A DNA stretch of 64,000 nt from Stromatinia cepivora (GCA_014898415.1 RCTD01000003.1:1550001-1614000), one strand, 5' to 3'; counted from the stretch's first letter, positions 24,301 through 37,296 are shown. Notes: a model not told the origin generated them from the letters alone. A program made the numbers and translations.

Positions 24301-25438
24301 CGACAATATTAGGGACACATTTTATGGTGCAAATGCCTCCTACCTTCGAAAGTCGCAAAAGCTAGAGAAGAAAGTTGAGCCATGGGCTAATCTTATCATT
24401 TTCCCGGATGAGAACAAATCTCGAGACATTTACGAAGCATTGGATGTGGTCTTTGATGAACAGCAGGTACATATTGATGGTACTGTTCAACCGCAATTTG
24501 CATCTATTACTAAACTACCTCCCATCTTACAAGTACAAATCCAACGTACACGTTACGATAATATAAAGCATACGGCCTATAAGAACAGAAATGCGGTAAT
24601 ATTCCCAGAGACGATATACCTTGATAGATATATGGACTCCGAAGATCCTGACTCTACTTTGATGCGCCGTCGCCAAGAAGCATGGAAATGGAAGGCTCGT
24701 ATCAATACTTTGGAAGAGCGGCAACGGACCCTCGGACAAGAGAAAACAGCAGAAGAAATTTCTGTTTGTGATGCGCTATCTGCAGCACATAGTTTTACTA
24801 AAAGTTTGCAGGAGATGGATGATATCGAAGTTGACACAGACTTGGTCACAATGCTCGAAGAACGGCAAGCAGAACTAATCCAAGAGATTCAAAGAAATAA
24901 CGAAGAAATCCAGCTCCTCAAACAAAAACGAAATGAACAATTCACCAATATGACAAAGTATGAATATAAACTTCAAACGGTATTTATTCATCGTGGTGAA
25001 GCTGGTGGTGGTCATTACTGGATCTACATATATGATTTTGAGAATGATATCTGGAGAGAATACAACGATGAATATGTTACGGAAGTGCGTGATCGTTGTA
25101 GAATCTTTGAACACGAAGCTGCTGGTGCCAGTGGCACTCCTTATTATCTCGGCTATGTACGAAGTTCGGATGTGAAGGATTTGGTAGGGGCTGTGCATAG
25201 GGAATTGAGAGAAGTTGAGATGCCAAATTTACCTCCTGCTACGAGTACGAATTCGTGGGCTAAAAACTTGGAGGATGGTGTTGAGGTGCATCATAATGAG
25301 GATGTGGGGATGGGGGCAGTGAAAAATGGGGGGTTTGTGAACCCGCGACATATACACATTATGCCGAAGAAGGATGTAGAAGACAGGACGGGTGTTACTT
25401 CACAAATGCCATTGGATGAACATGGCAATGCTTGGTAA
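21363..25438 (+). CDS. UBP2: Ubiquitin carboxyl-terminal hydrolase UBP2
   Basis: Cysteine protease (USP family C19) that removes ubiquitin, in yeast notably K63 chains, together with Rsp5/Rup1. Four exons: 21363-22133, 22229-22951, 23010-23559, 23610-25438, in phase, 1290 residues. The long N-terminal half has repeated helical segments (ECLRVIAKDRQS, EAFRVIAHDRQSS) typical of fungal Ubp2. The Cys box VGLDNIGNTCYLNSLLQY has catalytic Cys627. A disordered, proline-rich insert with PPIPPRN splits the catalytic core. The His box EAGGGHYWIYIYDFENDIW has His1150, followed by REYNDEYV. Coiled coils lie at about 980-1100. Introns are 50-95 bp and canonical. Confidence 0.94.
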
Positions 25439-27211
25439 CATTTTCGGGGATTTGACTTGGAGCTTGAATTGGTAGATGGACCGATTGGGACATGGGGTTC
25501 AATTCCAGGTAGTCTGGGAAGGGGGGAGCATGTGTGGGAAGACGGGAAAGGCAGATTTTGATACTTGATGATTTGCCTTTGGTATGATATGATATGATTG
25601 ACGAATGGAATGAAATATCATGATATCCGATGCGTGCGTTGCATACACAGCTTGCTTTTTTATCTTTTATATTTTCGAGCACTGCGTACATATGAATGGA
25701 TGGATCATGATGGTATTTAGGTATTTGTTACCTCTCATGTTTGTTTGAGCGGAACGTGAGCTTGTGAGCATTGCTTGCTTGGTTGTATAGAGAGAATAAG
25801 AATAAGAAATAGGAATAAAATAAAGATCGCTTGATGGTAGAGTTAATGGCTATGAAGGTGAATGGGATGGTGAATGGTGTACGTGAAAATTAGTGTGTGG
25901 GTTATGAAATGGATGATGGATGGAGTGAGTAACTCCATTTAACCAGTGCTCTAAAATTCTAGATTATTTCCTTCTTTTTCCTCATCTACCTCATCTTGAT
26001 CTACTTCACCCTAAACCAAAACATGAAGGTTTCAAGTGTAAACACATCATGGAGATTCATTTCACAATCATATCATATCATAATCACATCATCCAATTTA
26101 TGAATATATATGGAATAAAATTATTCATATCATATCCTGAGTAATAGATAAACTGGGGATTTATCTATCCTTAGCTCCCCTTTTATACACTGAATTCTGT
26201 GGTTTGCTGTTCTATGGCTCTCATTGATCTTGCACTACTCCTTTGCTGATCGTTTATTACTTCATCGTTGGCCTTTTGTTATTTGTTTAATGATCTTCCT
26301 TTCCTCCTTTACAATCCGATCCAATCTATCCCAAGCTAACTTTACTAAATCCTAACATCTAGAACCAAACATCTAAATTCATTCGTGTTTATAACGTGCA
26401 GGTCTCATTATATAGTTTATGGATGCCCCAGTTCTGCTTCCTAAGAGTAAATCCTGAAGAGAATGAGTGGGGATTTAGGATTGAGCATTGGGGATTGGGG
26501 ATTGGGGATTGAGGATTGAGGATGAAAACAGGATAGTAATGTAGATAGATATATGTAGACAGTTGTATATATAAATAGATAGTAAAATATTTGTTTGTAC
26601 GTCATGTGACCAACCTCAAAGGGAACCGTACCACTAGCGAATCTCTAGCCCATTCCCCTTCATTTTAAGTAGTACCCTCTTTTCATAGTGTAGCAATCAA
26701 GAATGAATAACATACAATACCAATAATAGTACTGGTACCACCGAAGTGATACCAACAGTATTATTCTATACCACTCATTACCGTATAACTATGTAACCAA
26801 TATATATACTAACTCAAATAAAGCACAAGTATTCTCATGAAAAAACAACTTGAACATTCGTAGGTATTCATATTTATTCCCTCCCCCCCCCCTGTTGCCC
26901 TTTCCCTTCCCCTTCCGCCCCCCCTGTTGTCCTTTCCCCTTTCCTTATGCATCCCTATAAATACCCGTCCAAAAAACCAATACAAACCAGCAATCAAACC
27001 AGATGTATAATCTTTAAATCATATCTACTACCCAATCATCCGGAGAATAAATACATACCTATTTTCCTTACTTTCCTAAGAACCAACCAACCCACATACC
27101 AGTACATAAACCCGAACGAAATCCCTCATCTCATCTCTCTTTCCCCTCCTCTCCTCCCAGCGAATCCCCCCCATATAGATCGAATCGGTTCCAACTTCCT
27201 GCCAATCAGAT

Positions 27212-27237
27212 TATCTATCTATCTATCTATCTATCTA
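27212..27237. repeat. (ATCT)n microsatellite
   Basis: About six and a half perfect tetranucleotide units. Confidence 0.95.
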
Positions 27238-27315
27238 CCGAATATTCAAATATTCAGATATTTATTATTTTACTCTATAAATTTATAATTTGTAATTTAT
27301 TTATTTCAAGATATT

Positions 27316-27600
27316 ATAGAGATAGAGATAGAGATAGAGATAGAGATAGAGATAGAGATAGAGATAGAGATAGAGATAGAGATAGAGATAGAGATAGAGA
27401 TAAAGATAGAAATAGAAATAGAAATAGAAATAGAAATAGAAATAGAAATAGAATAGAAATAGAAATAGAAATAGAAATAGAAATAGAAATAGAAATAGAA
27501 ATAGAAATAGAAATAGAATAGAAATAGAAATAGAAATAGAAATAGAAATAGAAATAGAAATAGAAATAGAAATAGAATAGAAATAGAAATAGAAATAGAA
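27316..27600. repeat. Hexanucleotide array (GAGATA)n then (GAAATA)n
   Basis: About 285 bp. The left third is GAGATA units and the rest GAAATA units. In the second part a shortened 5-bp unit (GAATA) recurs near 27451, 27516 and 27576, giving a higher-order period of about 60-65 bp. This implies duplication of whole blocks and not only unit slippage. Confidence 0.95.
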
Positions 27601-28364
27601 GTTCTAAATATCCTATTTATAAATATATCAATTTTATAAATAAGAGTATAATAATATATACAAATTTCAATTTCAATATCAATATCAATTTCAATATTTC
27701 TATATCAACAAAAAAGAAAAACAATAGTTAAAAAAATACAAAAAATATTCCGGAAAAAATTTAACATCTCACAAAAAGAATCACATTAATTAAATTATAT
27801 TTATTTTTTCTATCCCAATGTTTTTCCTCGGGTATTTTTTCCATCTATAGAGGATTGTCCAAGACACACTCTCACACACAAACTACCCACCTCACATTAT
27901 GAATCAGTATATCACATCACAAACCGCATACAAACCGCCGCATACAAAACAATAAAGCACACCATAACACACCATAACATAATATAATCAAACCAAATCG
28001 TAAATTTACTACAAGATTACAATTACATGTAAAATTACATATACATGCAATAAAACAATCAAAGCCTAATACTATATATAAATATAGTACTCAGCCATCC
28101 GCATCCCAGCCTGTCCTGGCAAATATAAACTCCATCTACTCCTATTTTCATGATCAGATGGGTATATGTTACCAGACCCTTCCTTTAACCAGCCACCCGT
28201 GCCATTTTCGCCATATCCATATCCGTATGTATTCCCAAATCAATTGGTGATATTCCTCCCGATCAAATATCCACAAAAAACCCCTAAAAAGAAAAACTCC
28301 ATTACACCAGTTTCTGTACTCCAAACCCCAAACCCCAAGCTTTCTTTCCAGTGAACCTTGAACC

Positions 28365-29619
28365 TTATTGACCACCGCTAAAATCCACCATGCTAAAATC
28401 AAACGATTCGTCATTTTCTAACATGGTCGTTTGTGCAAAGGGTCCAAAAGATTGTGCTTCGATTTCGGTTGTTGATGTTGGGGCCAATTGAGAGAATGAA
28501 GTCGTTCGAAAGGTTGTACTTGTGTTACCATGAGCCATTGGACCCCATTGATGCATTTGGTTCATCTGAATTTGAGCCATTGGATTCTGATACATTGAAT
28601 AGTCGATTCTGTTGGCAAGTAGTCCTGGGACTGTGTCGGGATGACTTTGATACGCGCTTTGATTTTGATTTGTGGATGAAGTCGGCGATTGTCCAGATGA
28701 GTCTGACTGGTTGCTTTGATGGCTTTGGGTGCTTGAATTTCGTCCCATCGATGTTGCCATATTTTGCTCATAGCCTGGCATTAGGTTTGGTAATGGAGAT
28801 GACATACTTTGTCCAAAGCTAGTTGGGTTCATCGGTGGCGACGTCATATTTTGATCATAACTTGGTACTCGATTGGGTAATGGCGATGGCATATTTTGTC
28901 CAAGACTCGAATTCGGATCCATTGGCGGCGATGCCATGTTTTGATCATAGCTTGGTGATTGATTTGTCAATGGTGATGATATACTTTGTCCAAAACTTGA
29001 ATGTCGGCTTAACGATGGCGGGGGTGTAGGCATATTGTGTGAAATCGTCCCCGGAAGATTAGCATTTTGAGATAATAATTGCTGGCCAGTTTGTACAAAT
29101 AGTGACATCTCCGTCGCCATTTGAGGTTCCACTGGCTCAAGTGTGCGCTTTCCCCGAGCACTGTCAAGCAAAGCTTGAAGACTGTCTGCTAACTCAGGAT
29201 TGTTGCGCAGATGTTGCATGAGATCGTCATGGGTGGTAGGAATCGGAACTTGGTTGTACATGGGATAGTAACGACCTCTCATAAATTTTCGCATTGGGCT
29301 TTCTTCTTCCTCACCAACTAATCCTGCTCTTACAGCTTCCTCTGTAATTATGAGTCCTCTACCGGTTCTCAGCTTGTGTATGGCTGAAGCTGAACGGGCA
29401 GAATTCATTCGTGATTCAAACTCTTTACGATCGCCTCTATTGGATGCAGCGATATATGCTCGCTCACTGTGGAATAACTTTTCGAGAGCGGTCTTAGTTG
29501 TCTGTTGAGTATGTTAAAGACTTATCAAAAGAAAAAGACGAGGGATGGATGAATGTGCATACTTTGTCAGAAGTATTTTTCTCGACTTTCTCGACCTTTG
29601 TCTTCTTTGCCCTCGGCAT
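28365..29619 (-). CDS. Conserved fungal protein, Asn/Gln/Ser/Pro/Met-rich tail
   Basis: Two exons, 29619-29563 and 29501-28365, with a 61-bp GTATGC...CAG intron, encode 397 residues. The basic start is MPRAKKTKVEKVEKN. An ordered N-terminal block follows, ERAYIAASNRGDRKEFESR then SASAIHKLRTGRGLIITEEA, which I believe is a fungal-specific motif, but I cannot name the family. A second block, THDDLMQHLRNNPELADSLQ, resembles a short helical domain. From about residue 190 the protein is low complexity, with imperfect 20-25-residue repeats containing QNM(A/T/P)SP and (S/G)YDQNM, suggesting a disordered activation-type tail. A nuclear regulator is plausible but is inference. About 6 kb of gene-free DNA lies upstream. 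Confidence 0.7.
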
Positions 29620-30184
29620 TTTGATTACCTAGTAATTATAGTAAAATCCTTCAAGCGTAATATTCGGTAAGCACAGGACGTTGATATGATTGAGCTGTTA
29701 ACGTTTCTTCGTAGTAAAGTGAAATTGAGTAACAGTGGTGATGATACGATCGATAGACGTGACAGATGTGATGATAGAAATTGGTAAGAAAGAGTCGAAC
29801 GTTAAGAGGAATTGCTCTTTAAATTAAACTCTCGAGGTTTTTCTTTACGATTACAAATTCCTGAGGTATTATAATAAATGTTGATTGTGATTGCGATTGC
29901 GATTGCAAGGTCGATTGCGAGGTCGATTAAGAGGTCGATTTTGAGATACCTGGATGAAGGGGTTGTAGATCGTAGGTAAGCGAAAGTTTGTTGAATGCGA
30001 ATGAGATGGAGTAAATAAATAGATGATAAAATGGGTAATATCACAGATGGTTAATCGGTGAAATGGAGTGTTTTTTTTGGTTTGGAAGAAAAATGAAAGA
30101 TGTGGAATTGAATTGGATTGGATTCAATTTGGAATAAATCTTCGATTGATAAGTTGAATAAGTAGAGGTTAGGTGATATAGATT

Positions 30185-30284
30185 GAAGTGAGGTGAAGTG
30201 AGGTGAAGTGAGGTGAAGTGAGGTGAAGTGAGGTGAAGTGAGGTGAAGTGAGGTGAAGTGAGGTGAAGTGAGGTGAAGTGAGGT
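30185..30284. repeat. Decamer minisatellite, 10 copies
   Basis: Ten uninterrupted copies of GAAGTGAGGT (100 bp), flanked by imperfect half units. Perfect copies suggest recent expansion. Confidence 0.97.
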
Positions 30285-30306
30285 AAAGTATGTTGAAAGT
30301 GGATTA

Positions 30307-30387
30307 TTGGTAATTTTTTGAATTAATCAATAATTGGTAATTTTTTTAATTAATCAATAATTGGTAATTTTTTTAATTAATCAATAA
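30307..30387. repeat. 27-bp tandem repeat, 3 copies
   Basis: Three adjacent 27-bp units starting TTGGTAATTTTTT and ending ATCAATAA. Copies 2 and 3 are identical; copy 1 differs at one base. Confidence 0.95.
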
Positions 30388-31252
30388 ATCAATAAGTAGA
30401 TTTTGATGTTAGAAATGATAATTGGATTATCAAAAAGTGCGATTGTGGGGTTTAATAAGTTAACAAGAGTTTATCGATAGTTATATGATTGATTTAAATA
30501 AAAATCTCCAGAAAGATACTCGAGCAAAAAGATGGGAATTTCATCCTTCCTTATTAACTTTCCGATCAAGAATGAGTACCGCATTTGAGAATCCGATAAG
30601 ATTCATCTAAGCCGAATAAGCCTAGATATTTCAATTTTCCACACTAGATACAAGAAAGTTCTTGTACTAACCTGGACTATCTAGAACTTACACCTATTTT
30701 ACCTATTAATGCTAGAATTCTTGATTGTTTATTGTTTATCAAGTTTAAGATCAACATTGCCTTGGTAAATGTGACGCGTTTTCTCAATATTTACCTGTCA
30801 ACATATGGAAGTAATACCGCTTGATAATACCAGATCGTAATGCCAACTGAGGAATAGATTTTTGGGAGATCAATCGCGAACAGTTGCTTCTTCACTTGTT
30901 TAATCCACTCATTAATCATTAATCTTACAACTCATTCATTATTGAGTCACAGCGATCGTAATGCATTAATTGATTGATTTACAATATAATCAATATAATA
31001 TCATAAATAACTCGAATACGAATAAGAGAAAAAAAGAAAAAGAAAAAAAAAAAAGTAACTTTCAAGATCTGGATACCTAGTAGATATCTGCAGGTGAAGA
31101 AGAAATGAAGATCATTTTTGACAGATCTGAATATTCTCCACTTTCTCTCTCTCATTGGTCAATACATATAGTAATACTATCTCTCATTGGTGAATCCCGA
31201 TTTAAGCATGGTCTTTTTCAGATTGGCGAGAAATCGTGGGTTCAAGGTCATC

Positions 31253-31288
31253 CTTGCCACTTCCTTGCCACTTCCTTGCCACTTCCCC
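31253..31288. repeat. 12-bp tandem repeat, 3 copies
   Basis: Three copies of CTTGCCACTTCC in a row. Confidence 0.9.
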
Positions 31289-32066
31289 ATGGCTGGAACC
31301 CTTTCATCTTCTTTCACCTCCAGCCCAAGAGGAGATAGCTCCGTTATTATTATTTAATTGGTTAGTCACTTCCAGATCTAGACATGGTTCAAAGCTTCAG
31401 GATCAAAATCGCACAATATGACGACAGGGCTGTTGCCCGTTTTGCCAGGGGTTTAAGGAACCACAAAATGCCACATACCTAACTTTTTTTTGGCTCCGTA
31501 CTGCGGGAGAGAGATTACTGATCGCGCTCAAACACCTGATCACCTGACTCGTATTCGTATTTTATATTTTATTCGTCTTTTGCTTTTGTACAACTTTGCT
31601 TACCCGGCAAAAGCAACTGTCCGAGTTCCGGGTAGCTACTACATACGGTATTGTAATGCCATTGCTCGGTAATCCTACTTATTAATACTGCATTGCACCT
31701 ACTGAGTACTAGGTAATCATCTATTAGCAGATCGGACATACGAGAACCGGACATACGAGCACCGAGCACCGCAACCGCAACCAGCTAAATTTGCGAGTCC
31801 CACCTCCCGAGTTATTTGTGAACTACTGGTAGCCCTTTCTACCTTAGTCAGACATACACTTTTACCTATACTGGTAGGTAGTTAAAAAGAATGGTAAACA
31901 GAACTAAATAAAAAAAAAGAACACTCCAAGAACTTACTTTTTTTTGGCCGGGTCGCGCCATGGAGCGTGCTTTACAGCGCACAATCAAGCTGCATCAACA
32001 AAACAAATCACTGCAGAATTTGATCACAGTAAATGATATCGAATTCGAAAGTTTCTTTTAATCACG

Positions 32067-32100
32067 ATTTCCAATTTCCAATTTCCAATTTCCAATTTCC
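32067..32100. repeat. Heptamer repeat (ATTTCCA)n
   Basis: About five copies of the 7-bp unit. Confidence 0.9.
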
Positions 32101-34007
32101 TGGGTTTTGGCGTAATTCCCGGCGATCTGAATGCAACGGTTTATATATATCCTTCGTCTGTAATCTTGGCGATTAATGAGGAATTTGGTATTTCGGCCTA
32201 AATCGCCCCTCGCTTATATTCTATCGTGTAGATCTTATTGATTGATTAGCTCAGCATTTACATCACTGAGTTTAAGTCTATCGCGTTCTTCTATTCTAAG
32301 ATTCACTTGTCTGATTTAAATCTGGCGCGTGGTAATGTGATGACTGTATTATGCCATTTTTAAAGCTGCTATGATGGATGTGCAGTACTTCCCGGTTTCA
32401 GGGTTCTCAACATTCATCTTTCTGAACGTCCAGATGCTGCTCAGTTGGGTATAGTTCCGCTACTAGTATTTGTGAAAGTCTTAGTTTTATTTGCTTATAT
32501 CGAATGAGACTAGATGGATGTGGACAGGGCAGCGAGGGGTTCTTGCACTCCTTAGGATGTTGTTGACTGTGAATAGCTTGCACTCAAGTCAGTGAACGAC
32601 CATGAGCCGATGAGATAGAGTTTGGTAAAAGAGGATTAGTGCCCTCTTAAATTTGAAAAGTTCGCACAATATTTTCACAATTAGTTACGCCCTCCTCGCC
32701 TACATAGTTGTCACCGCTTCAAGTTGAAGCCAGGTCGACTTCACTTCAATCGATATACCATGTTTTCTGCCGGGTGTTTCCGCAATCCCCTCTATCTGAT
32801 CATTTTACACTTGGATGCAACTTATTTCTTTTGTGGCTCAGTGGTCTGCTATGCATCGATGGATCCACTTCATCTTCGAGTTTGCATATTGTTTCGGGAG
32901 CAATGCCACATTCAAAGGACACATCACCTTGAAAGAGCACATCACTTCAAAGTACTCATCACATTGAATAAGGCTATCTTAAAGCCCGCTCAAGGGAAAT
33001 ACATGTCCTTTCTCTACTCGCCTTTTCCTCAATCTGTATTTCAAATTCTACACATCTCAAATTTCAATTCCAAACCAAAGGTAAAATGCCAGCCTCCCTC
33101 TCTTGATCAGTAAAAGCATAATGAAAAGCTCTTCGATATCATTGCCAACTACCGAGAAAATTTCAATTACAATAGCCAATACCCCACCAGCTTTCTACTC
33201 CACAACTCCATTCTGTGCCCGCTCATCGGAACGACGCTTTGGATATCGGGATTAAATATCGGAATTTATTGGAAGCATAAAGCTGAGGCGAAACTTAGAA
33301 TTATACTTGAGAATACCCTAGAACCATGCTCCACGGTCTTTTGGGGAATCATACTTTGGTATGGTACGACTTGGGTTTTCTTTTTCTTTCCCTCTCATTC
33401 CATCTCTTCAGCGATATATCAAAACTATTTGGAATGTCCTGGAATTCTCTCCAATTTTAGTGTCCAGCATGTACTTTAGCATATTGGCAACACATTGCGA
33501 AGTTCGAACATACCGGAAATATACCTGGATTATATATCGCAATCATACCTTGGCATCGTACATTAATAGGATCATCGTCAAAAGTCTCTTGGAAGTTGAA
33601 TTGGACCATGCACCGAGACAATACTTAGGATTCACAAATTAGGATTATATCTTGGGAATAATATATCATCGAGATCGTCACTAGATGATCATCAGGATTA
33701 TTATCGACAATCCCCCGGAACGGTTTTCGTCCAAATATATCATGGGACCTCATTATTCCTTCACATCAATACCCTACTTCAAATTGATACTCCAGAACGG
33801 CAACCACCATCATCTTGCGGTAGAATTAATATATCTCACGGGTGAGTACCATTACCTCACAATAAGAAAAACATCGCCAAAATAATCACCAAACCAACAC
33901 CCTAGATCAATTATTGCAAAACCACTCGAATTCTCATGTACCTATCTTACTTCAACAATATACTCTAAAATCACTACCAGGACTATTATTCCATTATCGA
34001 ACTTCAT

Positions 34008-34081
34008 CCATCTCCATCTCCATCTCCATCTCCATCTCCATCTCCATCTCCATCTCCATCTCCATCTCCATCTCCATCTCC
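34008..34081. repeat. (CCATCT)n hexanucleotide array
   Basis: About twelve perfect hexamer units. One frame would code Ser-Pro-Ser, but no gene spans it. Confidence 0.95.
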
Positions 34082-35589
34082 TAACAAGATCCTCATCATC
34101 AAAATCTTCCTCGGACTAATCTATCGAACTCTTTTTTTCTTTTTTTTTTTCGTTTGGAAATCTACTACAGCCTTATTGTGCATCTTAAACCCCCCTTCTA
34201 TAATTTCTCAATTACATTCCTTGCACTCACTCTATCTAGCTTCGGGATAGTAATCTAGAATATCATGTTATCATTATCCTCTCTCGTTCATACCGTACCG
34301 TACCGTGTCTATATTCATATCATTCGGATAATCCCCCTTGACTCTATTCCAAAGCCATAATTATGTTCTGTTATCCTCACCCAAAACACCCATCAAAAAA
34401 AACCCCAACTAGGTATTCTTCATAGGCCAAAATACAATACTCGGAATCGCATCTCTATATTTTCCCGTGTCCTATGGTTTCTATATATCTTTTATAATGT
34501 ATTGCGGAATTGATGTACTGTCAATAAATAGTATTATTGTGTTATTGTATTATTTTATCACATACTATGTATTAGTTTTTTATAAGATCCAGACTACTAT
34601 TATTTAGGTAGGTATAAGTCGGAAGTACTTTAGAATATGAGATATGGAATGTGGGGTATGGAATATGGAATATGGAATATAGAATATGGAAATCTGATCA
34701 GATTATCATCTAATTATCATTGAATCATCAATGGAGTTTTCTATACCTACCTGAGTACTATATATATATACATACACAATATCTCCTTCCTTACCTTGAT
34801 CCTCTGCTTTACCGTGATAGAATTCCAAAATTGTTTTGTGCAGATTATTACTCCAGAGATGTAATCCACCATCCCATCCCAAATATCCCCTACTCCAAAT
34901 CTCATCAACTTATCAACTTATTATACTTCATCACACTTTGTTAAACTTCACCACCACGCCACATGAAACTCCCCATATCTCAAAAGAAATCTAAGACTAT
35001 TTACCTACATATATTATACATAACCTTCTATATAATAATATATATATATATATTTCATCTCAACCCTCCACTCCACCACTCCACTCAACATCACCACCAA
35101 CAGCCCAACTCCCCCCCCCTCTCTCTCTCTCTTTCTTGACTTTCAAATCCCATGCATTTTCCCTTTTCTTTTGAGAGGAAAGTTTAGATGGTGGGGGAGG
35201 AGGGGGGATATATCGATGAATAAAGTCACAAGTACAAGTATCTTATATCTTGTATCACTACACATCTATACATCTAAATCATGTTTAAACAAGATAAAGA
35301 TACAGATAAATATAAATGTGCTCAAAGTACTCTTGACACCTATTACTTGTTACCTATTCCCTATCACTAGGTATCCGTAATTACTCCCAAATTTGGATTT
35401 GGCGAATCTTCTCATTATATTCATTCTTAGCCTCACTATTACTATACTCCAAACGGGTAATTATTCATTCATTAATATCAAATTCCCCGCATCACCATCG
35501 CCATCGTCACAAAATTTCCTCGTATCCTCCTTCGATATTTTCCTACCCATATATCCTACCCCTGTACTATACCGAAAATACATACGATA

Positions 35590-36536
35590 TCACAGGCCAG
35601 ATGTTGTCCTTGGCGCATCAGTTAATGGAACATATCTCACTCCATACAACTTTTCCTTTGATACTTTTCCCTCCCGATCTTTATCCACGAGCCAAATATA
35701 TTGACCGAACCCTTTGGATTCTTCAACCGGTATGAACATACTATTTTGTACTTAGCGTCAATTCATCAGGAACTATATCATAGAGAAAGATAAACATAAA
35801 TTCATATCATCAAACTTACCGACCGGGACATCTCAACTGCTGAATCAAAGCTTCATGAATCTCCATCGCCGCTGCCCCAACATGTATAGCATCCCACCCC
35901 TCTTCCCCACCCGGATCAATCCATCCCTGTCTCCCATCCCCAACTACAAATTCGACTTTCTTCTCCTGTAACCACTTTCTCCCTTTCTCACTCTTCATCA
36001 TATTAGTCTCGCCTATATCCCTTAATGCCCTAATATGTTCCAATCCCACCACTTTTCCACTTTTTCTCTCGACCTCTCCAGGATTCTCACTCGAGGAATC
36101 AGGAGATGAAGATGATGAAGAGGAGGGAAATACAAGTTCCGCCATAACGGCAGTTAAATATCCACTTCCGCTTCCTACATCCAAAACTCTTTTTCCTTCT
36201 CCTAGAAACGGGAGAAGATTTTCAAGAGCGGAAGCGTGCATATGGGGTGCGGAGATGGTAGCCGAGTGACCGATAGATTGGGGAGAATCTTCATAAGCTA
36301 GATGTTGCGAGGGGGTAAAATGAGCGCGATCTACCTGATTTGTTTGTTAGCTCTGTCTTTAGAAAAAAAAATGGGAAGAGAAAGATAGGAAGGTGGTAAA
36401 TGCATAAATGGGATGAATGACGAAAAATTCATACAGTAATCATAGCATCCCTAACCCTCTCACTAAGAATCAACCGCGCATTCCACATCTTAGAAATTAA
36501 CTCCCCATTAGTACGGCCCGAACATGTCCACGCCAT
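35590..36536 (-). CDS. PCMT1: Protein-L-isoaspartate O-methyltransferase
   Basis: SAM-dependent repair enzyme that methylates isoaspartyl residues of aged proteins. Three exons: 36536-36435, 36334-35820, 35740-35590, giving 255 residues. The start MAWTCSGRTNGELISKMWNA is the classical beginning of the family. DRAHFTP and SIGHSATISAPHMHA precede SAM motif I, VLDVGSGSGYL (residues 84-94). VGDGRQGW and WDAIHVGAA follow, and the end is GRMFIPVEE, QYIWLVDKD, GVRYVPLTDA. A Ser-rich insert (SSSSSSSPDSSSENPGE) follows motif I. The same frame stays open upstream to 36812 and holds an ATG at 36752 followed by a signal-peptide-like segment (see findings). The 36536 ATG has the better context (A at -3, G at +4). 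Confidence 0.93.
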
Positions 36537-37296
36537 TTTATTATGAAGTGTTATTTCTTGTCTAGCTTCTGTATCATTTATATGCGCAAAGCGCGGTAAA
36601 TATGTGTGGAGGTTGATAGGCGATAATGTGATGTTTGTAGAGGGTTGTGGAGATACTTGGAGGACTGCGTTGGTTGGATGGGTTTCGTGAAGGAATATGA
36701 GGATTGATATGAGGAATGTTAGGGATTGAATGATGAATAGAGGGATTTTCATGCGCTGGCTGGTGTTCTTTTTTTGCTGACACGAGTATATTAAATGATA
36801 GCTAGTACTCAAGTAGCATTGGCAACTCGGCTCGACGTGAGGGGTACTGTATTCAACTTGTTCGATTTCTACTCTTCCCCTTCCAAATAACTTCTCGTCG
36901 TTTTATGTATGAGTAAAAGTAAGATACGATCAATACGTAAACTTTACATCCGTTCAATAATCTCGCGCTGGGCGTTTTGGAGGAGTAATATGTAAATGGT
37001 TTGAGGTGATGTTGTTTCAATGAAAGGGATGAGGTTTAAGCTTGAGCTTTGACAAAAAGTGAAATGCGGGGTTGGAAATGGTGGGGTGACGTAGCGGTTG
37101 ACGAATGAAATGAGATAATAAAGCATGAAATTATAATACTTAATTTAGTATATAAAGAGACTCACTCACCGGGTATTATAAATATTTATAAAGCTTATGA
37201 GAATTTAAAATATAAATAACTATATACAATATAATAAAATCAGAAAGCTCAAAAGTTCAAAAGTAAAAAATATTCAAAGATGAAAGAAGTAAAAAA
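36537..37296. other. Intergenic, falling GC towards the repeat block
   Basis: About 760 bp from the methyltransferase start to the first retrotransposon LTR. It includes the possible N-terminal extension of the methyltransferase. The last 150 bp become strongly AT-rich. Confidence 0.5.

Larger units (their letters stand above)
25439..28364. other. Gene-poor intergenic region with simple repeats
   Basis: About 2.9 kb between convergent UBP2 (plus) and the next gene (minus). It holds a GGGGATT-like heptamer run (26488-26523), C-rich tracts near 26880-26930, and the micro- and minisatellites listed separately. AT-rich low-complexity DNA follows 27600. I see no gene. Confidence 0.55.
29620..35589. 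other. 6-kb gene-free, low-complexity region
   Basis: This lies upstream of the minus-strand gene ending at 28365 and downstream of the methyltransferase. It contains several minisatellites and poly-A/T and poly-pyrimidine tracts (near 31030, 34135 and 35110). Scattered open frames at 31105-31672, 32708-33885, 34720-34944 and 35171-35704 lack family resemblance. It may include a long 5' untranslated leader or regulatory DNA for the upstream gene. Confidence 0.5.

Noticed and set aside
26488..26523. GGGGATT/GAGGATT heptamer run resembling a telomere repeat
   Set aside because: Only about five imperfect units, not the fungal TTAGGG, and located inside a gene region.
32724..33113. 129-codon plus-strand frame in the gene-free region
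   Set aside because: It starts with a non-ATG codon, has an odd composition, and a second overlapping frame is equally long.
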